Assembly: GCA_037179515.1 (NCBI GenBank) | Contig: JAXCGZ010005703.1 | Span: 131,908-195,907, forward strand | Direction of reading: 5' to 3' | From: Halocaridina rubra | Lineage: Eukaryota; Arthropoda; Malacostraca; Decapoda; Atyidae | Length of the DNA stretch: 64,000 nt | In this document: one piece after another, positions 54,995 to 64,000 of the stretch | Layout of the letters: every line of letters starts with the position of its first letter | How positions within the stretch are numbered: position 1 is the first letter of the stretch | Notes under the pieces: model-generated | The model's input: the letters and a program-made list of their open reading frames with translations, nothing else | Told to the model about the DNA's origin: nothing | The model's database searches: none | Program-made: the position numbers and the translations under genes

Positions 54995-56750
54995 GTAATT
55001 ACCTAATTGTGTTTACAGGAAAGAGCCCAAAGCTCGTATCTTCCCGTCTCCTCATCGGTTCCCTTTTATACTTAGTGATACTTATCATACCTGTCCTTAA
55101 AACTATGGATTGAGATAGCATTAACTACCTCCTTGCTTAGCGAATTCCAATTATCAACTACTCTTACACTGAAAAAGTATTTTCTTACATCCTGAAAAGA
55201 AGTTTTCTTACGAAGCTTCAAACTATGACCTCTTGTTCTAGGGCCAGCCATATCAAAATATCGATCCCTATCCACTCTAACATAACCATGAAGGAATTTA
55301 AAGACTGTCACCATATCCCCCTCAATCTTCTAGCTTCGAGTGATGGTAAGTCTAATTCCCTCAGCCTCTCATCATAACTGAGAATGCGTATTTCTGGCAC
55401 CAGTTTCGTGGCATGTCTTTGAACTTTTTCAAGCTTAGCTATGTGCTTTTTCAAGTGTGGATTCCAAAAGGGGGCTGCATATTCGAGTTTTGGCCTCACA
55501 TAGGTTACATAAATATTTCTGAATATTTCCTTGTGCATGTGCCTGAAGACTACCCTTACATTTGATAAGAATGCATATGCTGCCCTTACTATGCCATTTA
55601 TATGTATTTCTGGAGACAAATCCGCCAGTATGTTTACTCCTAGATCTCTCTCATTTTCTGTCTCTTGAAGTTGTACTCCAGCCACCGAGTAGTCAAGCTT
55701 GGGCCTTCTTTCACTTGTACCCATTCTCATTACCTTACATTTTGAAGTATTGAATTTCATTAGCCACTTTTCTGACCACTCATACAAACTATTGAGATCT
55801 TCCTGAAGTTCTCTACCATTGTTCTCATTTTTTACTTTCTTCACAATCTTTGCATCATCTGCAAACATATTCATGAATGAATTTACAGACTTTGGTAGGT
55901 CATTTACATATACAAAGAACAAAAGTGGCCCTAAAACTGAACCCTGTGGAACTCCACTACTAATTCTTCTCCATTCAGACACTGAGTGGCTTACTCTAAC
56001 CCTCTGTTCCCTTCCTTCTAAGTAAGTTTTTATCCATTCCAAAACATTTCCACCTATTCTAGCCATTGCTTGCAGCTCCCTAAAAAGTCTCCCATGTGGA
56101 ACAGTGTCAAATGCTTTCTGGAAGTCTAGGAATATGCAATCTGCCCACCCCTCTCTTTCTTGTAAGATTCGGCTTACCTCATCATAAAATTCTAATAAGT
56201 TTGTTACTGTTGATCTACCTTCTCTGAAGCCATGTTGCCTCACTGACAAAAAGTTGAAGGATTCCAAGTGAAGAGAGATATGTTTCCTTAGTAGTTTCTC
56301 CATAACTTTGCAAACTATGCTGGTCAAGGAAACTGGTCTATAGTTCAGAGCCGTATCCCTCCTTCCTTTTTTGAAGATAGGTATCACATTTGCTTGTTTC
56401 AAGCATCTTGGAATCTCCCCTGACTCCAGTGACTTTTTAAATATGATACCCAGTGCCACTGATATTAAGTTTGCTAATTTTTTAAGTACATCAGGGGATA
56501 TGTCATCAGGACCTGCAGCTTTATGAACATCTAAATCCATCAGCGCTTTGCATACCTCTGTGGCTGTAAGGTTGATGTTCTCTAATACCGGCCCTTGAGC
56601 TTCTATCACTGCAATCTGAGGGGGTGGGGTATGTTCTACTGTAAATACTGACTGAAACTCCTTGTTCAATTCTTTGCAGATCTCTTCATCCGTTTCAGTG
56701 ATGCTTCAATCCACTCTCTTAAGCCTTAAAACCTGTTCTTTTACCTTCAG
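54995..56750 (-). pseudogene. CR1-like LINE array, copy D
   Basis: RT frame 55308-56669 and C-terminal frame 55072-55314 overlap out of frame: a one-base loss at TCCCCCTCAATC near 55318 splits them. Slightly more 5' sequence than A/B, reaching CTTTTACCTTCAG next to a (TG)n run at 56751-56767. Confidence 0.85.
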
Positions 56751-56767
56751 TGTGTGTGTGTGTGTTT

Positions 56768-57110
56768 GTAATTACCTAATCATGTTTACGGGAAAAAGCC
56801 TTATGCATGTACCTCCCCATCTCCTGGTCAGCTCCACTTTTGTACTTAGTGGTATCTATAATACTTGTCCTTAAAACTATGGATTGAGTTAGCATTAACT
56901 ACCTCCTTGCTTAGTGAATTCCAGTCATCAACTACTCTTACAATAAAAAAGTACTTCCTTACATCTCGCAAAGAAGTTTTCTTACGAAGCTTCAAACTAT
57001 GGTCTCTAGTTCTAGAGCCAGCCATATCAAAACATCGATCCCTATCCACTCTCTGTCATAAAGATGCAGGAATTTCAAAACCGTCACCATAGCCCCCCTC
57101 ATTCTTATAG
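56768..57110 (-). pseudogene. CR1-like LINE array, copy E, divergent 3' fragment
   Basis: Only the 3' UTR and last ~70 codons remain. It differs from the others far more than they differ from each other (CATGTTTACGGGAAAAAGCC, CTGGTCAGCTCCACTTT), so it is an older or distinct subfamily. Confidence 0.75.
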
Positions 57111-57206
57111 TGTGTGTGATTACCTAATTGTGACTACCTAATTGTGTTTACGGGAAAGAGCCCAAAGCTCGTATCTTCCCGTCTCCTCATCGGTTCCATT
57201 TTATAC

Positions 57207-60028
57207 TTAGTGATACTTATCATACCTGTCCTTAAAACTATGGCTTGAGATAACATTAACTACCTCCTCGCTTAGCGAATTCCAATTATCAACTACTCTT
57301 ACACTGAAAAAGTATTTCCTTACATCCAGCAAAGAAGTTTTCTTACGAAGTTTCAAACTATGACCTCTTGTTCTAGAACCTGCCATATCAAAATATCGAT
57401 CCCTATCCACTCTATCATAACCATGAAGGAATTTGAAGACTGTCACCATATCCCCCTCAATCTTCAAGCTTCGAGTGATGGTAAGCCTAATTCCCTCAGC
57501 CTCTCATCATAACTGAGATTGCGTATTTCTGGCACCAGTTTCGTGGCATGTCTTTGAACTTTTTCAAGCATAGCTATGTGCTTATTCAAGTGTGGATTCC
57601 AAAAGGGGGCTGCATATTCGAGTTTTGGCCTCACATAGGTTACATAAATATTTCTGAACATTTCCTTGTTCATGTGCCTGAAGGCTACCCTTACATTTGA
57701 TAAGAATGCATATGCTGCCCTTACTATGCCATTTATATGTATTTCTGGAGACAAATCTGCCAGTATGTTTACTCCTAGATCTCTCTCATTTTCTGTCTCT
57801 TGAAGTTGTACTCCAGCCACCGAGTAGTCAAGCTTGGGCCTTCTTTCACTTGTACCCATTCTCATTACCTTACATTTTAAAGTATTGACTTTCATTAGCC
57901 ACTTTTCTGACCACTCATGCAGATTATTTAGATCCTCCTGAAGTTCTCTACCATTGTTCTCGTTTTTTACTTTCTTCACAATCTTTGCATCATCTGCAAA
58001 CATATTCATGAATGAATTTACAGACTCTGGTAGGTCATTTACATATACAAGGAACAAAAGTGGCCCTAAAACTTAACCCTGTGGAACTCCACTACTAACT
58101 CTTCTCCATTCAGACACTGAGTATCTTACTCTAACCCTTTGTTCCCTTCTTTCTAAGTAAGTTTTTATCCATTCCAAGACATTTCCACCTATTCTAGCCA
58201 TTGCTTGCAGCTCCCTAATAAGTCTTCCATGTGGAACAGTGTCAAACGCTTTCTGGAAGTCTAGGAATATGCAATCTGCCCAGCCCTCTCTTTCTTGTAA
58301 GATTCGGCTTACCTCAACATAAAATTCTAATAAGTTTGTTACTGTTGATCTGCCTTCTCTGAAGCCATGTTGCCTCACTGACAAAAAGTTGAAGGATTCC
58401 AAGCGCAGAGAGATATGTTTCCTTAGTAGTTTCTCCATAACTTTGCAAACTATGCTGGTCAAGGAAACTGGTCTATAGTTCAGAGCCGTATCCCTCCTTC
58501 CCTTTTTGAAGATAGGTATCACATTTGCTTGTTTCAAGCATCTTGGAATCTCCCCTGACTCCAGTGACTTTTTAAATATGATACTTAGTGCCACTGATAT
58601 TGAGTTTGCTCATTTTTTAAGCACATGAGGGGATATGTCATCAGGACCTGTAGCTTTATGAACAACTAAATCCATCAGCGCTTTGCATACCTCTGTGGCT
58701 GTAAGGTTGATGTTCTCTAATACCGGCCCTTGAGCTTCTATCTCTGCAATCTGAGGAGGTCTGGTATTTTCTACTGTAAATACTGACTGAAACTCCTTGT
58801 TCAATTCTTTGCAGATCTCTTCATCCGTCTCAGTGATGCTTCCATCCACTCTCTTTAGCCTTAAAACCTGTTCTTTTACCTTCAGTTTTCCTCTGATAAA
58901 GCTGTAGAAAAGCTTGGGATTTTCCTTAGCCTTCCTGGTGATGACCCTCTCATAGTTTCTCTCTGCCTGTCTCCTTTTACTTAGGTAGTCATTTCTTGCT
59001 CTTTTGTAGGTTTGCCAGGCATTTATGTTTTTTCTCCTCCTATACCTTTTCCAGCATTTGTCTCTCCACTCCTTAGCTCTTTTACACCCATTATCGAACC
59101 ATTTCTCTCTGGCATGAATTACACCTACTTTGGTGACAGGTATGCAGCAATCTACTATCTTCCCATATTTCTCACAAAAGATGTCATACATTTCTTGTAC
59201 AGATTCGTTGTAAAATAAGGTTCTCCAGTCAATAACTGCAAAAAGCTCATTCATTTTGATGTAATCTCGTTTCGGATAGTTCCTCCTCATGTCCTCAGTT
59301 CCTCTACTCTCAGGCAGAATATCTTCAATGATATACTCCATCAACAACACACAGTGGTCACTCTTTCCAATTGGTGGTTCATACTCAATTTTTTCAATAT
59401 CCAACACATTATCTGTGAATACTAGATCAAGTAGTGATGGCTGATCCCCACCCTTGGCCCTCGTTGGTTCTATTACATGTTGGTGTAGGAAATTCCCTTG
59501 TACGCAATCTAGGAATCTTGCCCCGAATGAGTCCTCACCACTGTGTGGGTCAAGATTTATCCAATCTATCTCTTTATGATTAAAATCTCCCATAACCAAA
59601 ATCCTACATTTTTTCTCCCGTGCCTTGTTAACAACTGAGTTTATGACTTCAATAGTACCAATTTGACTTTCCTCATAAACTTCTAGCCTATTCTGGTTTC
59701 TTGGTGGGTTATATTCAACAGTCATTATAATGCTCTCTTACCCAGTGTTTATACGAGCAACAAGAAATTCCCTGAACTCACTTTCTATAGCCAACTTTAT
59801 TTCTTCAACTTGAATCCTTTCACTTATGAGCAGTGCTATCCCTCCACCATTCCTCTCAGATCTTTCAACCCTTAGTATTCTGAAGCCCTTTGGAAAAACT
59901 GTGACACTGTTTATGTCCTCACTCAACTTAGTCTCTGTAATTGCTACTATATCTGCCTTACTGTTGTGAATCCTATCTTTTAATTCTAGTGCCTTACCAA
60001 CTAATCCATCAGCATTTGTGTATAACAA
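57207..60028 (-). pseudogene. LINE ORF2: APE endonuclease plus reverse transcriptase, broken
   Basis: From 60028: LLYTNADGLVGKALELKDRI, ITETKLSED, then TAA at 59740-59738, and in the same frame VMGDFNHKEIDW and IGKSDHCVLLM (catalytic D and SDH motifs of the endonuclease). The linker (RRQAERNYERVITRKAKEN) runs to TGA at 58612-58610 where copies A and B have Cys; TAA at 58075-58073 replaces the Ser of GVPQGS; a one-base loss near 57466 shifts the C-terminus. Reverse transcriptase blocks match copy A. Confidence 0.85.
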
Positions 60029-60030
60029 TC

Positions 60031-61005
60031 TTAATGAGGCCCCACCCCTTGATCTTCTGTCATTATCTTCTTTATCTCCCCTTTGTCTGGAAGAACTCTG
60101 AACTGAAAATTTTTCTTCTCTTCTTCATTTCTTTCCTCATTTTCCCTTCTTGCCTCTTCCAACAAGTTTTTGATCTTTCCCATCTCTTCCAGTGTTCTGT
60201 ATCGTCTAATGAACACTGCTTTGAATTCTTGAAGGTCTTTTAGACTTCTTTTTCTCAACAATATTTCCCTACATGTTTCCCCTCTCTCAAAAGTTACTTT
60301 TGTTGGTCTCGGCTTTCCTTCCCTCGAATATTTACCTAGTTGGTGTATGTTTACAATATCCTCAGGACCACAAACTACTCCAAGCTTTCTTATCAGGTTT
60401 ACAACCCTAGCTTTATTTTCTTCAAGTCTCCCCTGCCTTGTTGGCTCCTGGGATTCGCTTATGCCTGAGATTACCACTGTCTTCTCTTTATCAAGTACCT
60501 GTTTGATGAGTGGGTTTGCCCATTCCATCACAACATCTTTCATTTTTTCAATTACTGTCTCATTATAGTCAACTGTTTGTATGTTTTCCAGTGCCACCAC
60601 CTTTACAGCCTCTTTTACTGCCACATTCCCCTTTAGTGCATCAGCAAAGGAAGTTTTCATGGCATCATTTTCCATATTCAGCTCCTGGAACTCTTTTCTG
60701 AACTGTTCAATGTTTTCCTTAATCTGGACATTCCAAGCAGCAATCTCGTCTCTCTCAGAAGAGAGCAGTGAACTAACATCTAATTCCTTTAGGTTGTCAT
60801 TCAGCTGTTTGTTTTTATCTTCTTGTTTAGAAATTCTAGTTTCTAGTTCACTCTTTCCCCTTCCAGCTTCTTTATTCTTTTTTCTAGTTCCTTTCTCTCT
60901 TGCCCTTGTGCTTTATTGGCTTCCTCCAAAGATCTTATTTGCTCTCTGAGTGTTTCATTCTCTTTCATTTCACCATCCATATTCCGAATTTTTTCATCTA
61001 GGCTT
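60031..61005 (-). pseudogene. LINE ORF1: coiled coil plus RNA-binding-like domain
   Basis: Upstream part (60990-60700, minus) is charged and heptad-like (ENETLREQIRSLEEANKAQ, ERKELEKRIKKLEG), with a one-base slip near 60860. The 214-codon frame 60031-60675 has TVVISGISES, KLGVVCGPEDIVNIHQLGK, RPTKVTFERGETCREILLRK and RRYRTLEEM, a layout like the RRM-type ORF1p nucleic-acid-binding domains of LINEs. It ends where ORF2 begins, overlapping in another frame. Confidence 0.7.
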
Positions 61006-61056
61006 ATATATGTGTGTGTGTATGTGTGTGTTTGTGTGTCTGTCTGTCTGTCTGTC

Positions 61057-61567
<511 letters not shown>

Positions 61568-61641
61568 AAATAAACTGTTATATCACAGCACAATATGAAG
61601 CAAAAAAAGGCCCATAAATAAAACACAAAATGAAGCGAAGA

Positions 61642-61684
61642 TGTACTATATATTACGACTGGACTCCAGTCCTCTTCAGGTACA
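61642..61684 (-). ncRNA. Hammerhead-like motif, second copy
   Basis: Same 43 bases as 62859-62901 on the opposite strand, unchanged, including the GTAA. Confidence 0.35.
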
Positions 61685-61730
61685 AATGAATTGATAAATA
61701 CAAAGCTCTGGATAAAGGTGGAGAGAGATG

Positions 61731-62411
61731 CTAGCTACGATTCCCAGGAGGATTCACGATGGGATTATCTTCAAATCTCAGGTCAGGTGGACGGTCATTT
61801 GGCATAATCTTCTTAATGATTTCTTTTAATAATACTTCATCCACAACGTCAGATCTCCACTGTCCATTTGATAAATTTAATGTTTCGGATTTTTCTATAA
61901 TGGCTGCTTCAAGTATCTTTCTCCTGTATTGACAATTACTCTTATATAGCAATGAGGACTCACTCCAATTAATGGGGTGACCAGTATCTCGCATATGCAC
62001 AAATAAAGCAGAACTTTCAACACCATATCACACTGCTCTTTTGTGCTCAGAAATTCTCTGGCCTAGCGAACGACCAGTTTGACCTATGTAGGATTTATTG
62101 CAGGAACAGCAATCAATTTTATAAATCCCTGCTTCTAAAGCTTTTTTATTTTGATATACGTTAATAAGTGAAGAACCAATTGTTTTGGGATAATTAAATA
62201 TGAAAGGATTACTTCTGCCTAATTGATCACTAAGAATTTTAATATTTTCTAAATAGGGTATTTTAATTGTATTAGTAAAGTTTATTTTTGGCTGTTCTGT
62301 CGGCCCATTATAAAATATTTTGTTTGCTTTGTTAATTGCTTTTTCGATTACATATGCGGGATACATGAGACTTTCTAATTGTTGGCGGATTAGTTTGAAT
62401 TCGTATTTCAA
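61731..62411 (-). pseudogene. Penelope-like GIY-YIG endonuclease, minus copy
   Basis: Linker (LRRQ-type LIRQQLESLMYPAYVIEKA, residues 8-26), then AGIYKIDCCSCNKSYIGQTG with the GIY and YIG halves, RISEHKRAV, a TGA at 62030-62028 in place of Arg, then HMRDTGHPI, CQYRRKILEAAIIE and a C-terminal RPPDLRFEDNPIVNPP. The endonuclease nicks the target in Penelope retrotransposition. Confidence 0.8.
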
Positions 62412-62412
62412 A

Positions 62413-62812
62413 TGGGATTTATAAAATTGATTGCTGTTCCTGCAATAAATCCTACATAGGTCAAACTGGTCGTTCGCTAGGCCAGAGAATTTCTGAGCAC
62501 AAAAGAGCAGTGCGATATGGTGTTGAAAGTTCTGCTTTATTTGTGCATATGCGAGATACTGGTCACCCTATTAATTGGAGTGAGTCCTCATTGCTATATA
62601 AGAGTAATTGCCAATACAGGAGAAAGATACTTGAAGCAGCCATTATAGAAAAATCCGAAACATTAAATTTATTAAATGGACAGTGGAGATCTGACGTTGT
62701 GGATGAAGTATTATTAAAAGAAATCATTAAGAAGATTATGCCAAATGACCGTCCACCTGACCTGAGATTTGAAGATAATCCCATCGTGAATCCTCCTGGG
62801 AATCGTAGCTAG
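62413..62812 (+). CDS. Penelope-like GIY-YIG endonuclease, plus copy, open but N-truncated
   Basis: Reads NGIYKIDCCSC and SYIGQTGRSLGQR without a stop to NPPGNRS. The Arg lost to TGA in the minus copy is CGA here. Only the GIY-YIG part is present and no start codon precedes it, so it is a fragment with an undamaged frame. Confidence 0.75.
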
Positions 62813-62858
62813 CATCTCTCTCCACCTTTATCCAGAGCTTTGTATTTATCAATTCATT

Positions 62859-62901
62859 TGTACCTGAAGAGGACTGGAGTCCAGTCGTAATATATAGTAC
62901 A
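62859..62901 (+). ncRNA. Hammerhead-like motif in Penelope 3' UTR
   Basis: TGTAC and GTACA can close a stem around CTGAAGA (fits CUGANGA), GACTGG/CCAGTC can form stem II, then GTAA (expected GAAA) and a TATATA that could form a tiny stem III. Penelope elements are known to carry hammerhead ribozymes. The deviation from GAAA and one extra G before stem II make activity doubtful. Confidence 0.35.
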
Positions 62902-62944
62902 TCTTCGCTTCTTTTTGTGTTTTATTTATGGGCCTTTTTTTTGC

Positions 62945-63079
<135 letters not shown>

Positions 63080-63099
63080 TCATCTCTATCAAGTATACA

Positions 63100-63909
63100 T
63101 GTCTTGAATATATTAACCCTTCACCTCCTTGATAAGGCTTATTGCATCGCCTGTTTAAACAAATAAGCATTGTAATCAAGGACTCCTACAAATGAGGGGA
63201 GTTTTGTGAGACTCTCTTACAAAAAGTTAGTTGCTGTCGTGAGATGCTACGAGACACTCATTTTTACTGTGTTTATTGACAGTACTTATAAGTTCATAAT
63301 TAGTTGTCCTCGTGAGATGCTACGAGACACTCATGTTTGTGACGTAATTATAATTCGTGAAAGCAGTCGTAATTAATATTTATGAAATACATTTGCTACC
63401 GTGATTATTGATGGTGCATATACGCCCACAAAAGGTTTGTAGCTCTCGTGGGGCTTTACGAGACACTCAAGTAGAAGAACATGATAGAGATCCGTGGATC
63501 AGAAGATACGCTTTTGATTCGGAGTCCCGTGATTGCTGACGACATCAGGGTTATCCGGATAGATAAGTACAGTTTTATTTATTTCTAGCAATATTTATAA
63601 CTACGTGTGAGGGACAGAATGAGCTCATTTACTTGAACACTCGTAGGTAGAATGTATGTAAGAAAATTTATTATTCTGTATGAGGAAATTTTAATTTAAG
63701 GTGAGGAGAGTTTATTTAAATATTCACATATCAACAGTTCATAAACCCCCTTATAAAATATTTGCATGTATGTCTATGTACATAATATTAATTATATTTA
63801 TTGGTAGAGGATTTAATTTTGAGATCGTGGTAGGCCTCTACAGAAGCCGTGTCAGGATTTCCGAATTTAGGGGGTTATAAGATCGAAGGGTAGTAACACA
63901 CAGGAAATT
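63100..63909 (+). repeat. Partial BEL/Pao LTR
   Basis: Starts TGTCTTGAATATATTAACCC: after 16 bases it jumps about 200 bp compared with 33897, then follows the LTR through the hairpin units to CACACAGGAAAT, where it stops short of the LTR end. No second LTR lies in the window. The last 90 bp (63910-64000) are unassigned. Confidence 0.75.
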
Positions 63910-64000
63910 GTTACAATATTTGAAATAATTGTTATTTTGTTAATGAACGCATCCATGTTTTGTTTACATTGAAAGTAATAAAGATGCCCACTAGGTGGCA

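Larger units (their letters stand above)
57111..61005 (-). mobile_element. CR1-like LINE array, copy F, nearly full length
   Basis: The only copy reaching ORF1 and the endonuclease. It carries at least three nonsense codons and several shifts. (TG)n and (CTGT)n runs at 61007-61056 mark its far end. Confidence 0.82.

Overview
This is eukaryotic, intron-bearing, AT-rich DNA from an invertebrate. I infer a decapod crustacean (shrimp, crab or crayfish). The grounds are an extreme load of dinucleotide and trinucleotide microsatellites (more than 20 long (TA)n tracts, several (CT)n and (ATT)n tracts), many TIGD1-like Tigger/pogo DNA transposons, BEL/Pao and Gypsy LTR elements, CR1-group LINEs, a Penelope-like GIY-YIG fragment and tRNA-derived SINEs. 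The taxon is inference; nothing in the window names the species.

The only host gene I can support is a PNPLA8-like (calcium-independent phospholipase A2 gamma) gene on the minus strand. Eight coding exons lie between 29002 and 22868, with consistent splice sites and phases. They carry the glycine-rich loop, the GXSTG serine and the DGG aspartate. The C-terminal exon(s) are not in the window. A plausible promoter with two perfect CREs and two inverted CCAAT boxes lies near 33.15-33.29 kb.

Layout. 1-12.5 kb: Tigger/pogo copies, one with an almost complete transposase pseudogene at 3361-5052, and a tRNA-like SINE array that flips orientation at about 8120 (7364-9545). 12.7-19.0 kb: two blocks of a ~178-bp tandem repeat element, with more Tigger copies between them. 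19.0-22.4 kb: two Tigger copies, one carrying a regular 160-bp minisatellite; a third copy with the same minisatellite (23658-25288) sits in a PNPLA8 intron. 22.4-33.7 kb: the PNPLA8-like gene, its introns and 5' flank. 33.9-44.7 kb: a decayed BEL/Pao element with 1.1-kb LTRs, split by a Gypsy element whose 1336-residue gag-pol frame is intact. 44.7-50.9 kb: repeat fragments, a SINE and a CR1/L2-group LINE. 50.9-61.0 kb: a head-to-tail array of six copies of one CR1-like LINE, the last reaching back to ORF1. 61.4-63.1 kb: two Penelope 3' ends in inverted orientation with a hammerhead-like motif. 63.1-63.9 kb: a partial BEL LTR.

Apart from PNPLA8, nearly everything is mobile DNA inserted into other mobile DNA. 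Relative age can be read from nesting: BEL is older than the Gypsy inside it, and a poly(A) retroposed insertion is younger than the SINE unit it splits. The most unusual structures are the inverted SINE array, the LINE tandem array, the Penelope inverted pair and the Tigger family with unequal ends and internal minisatellites.
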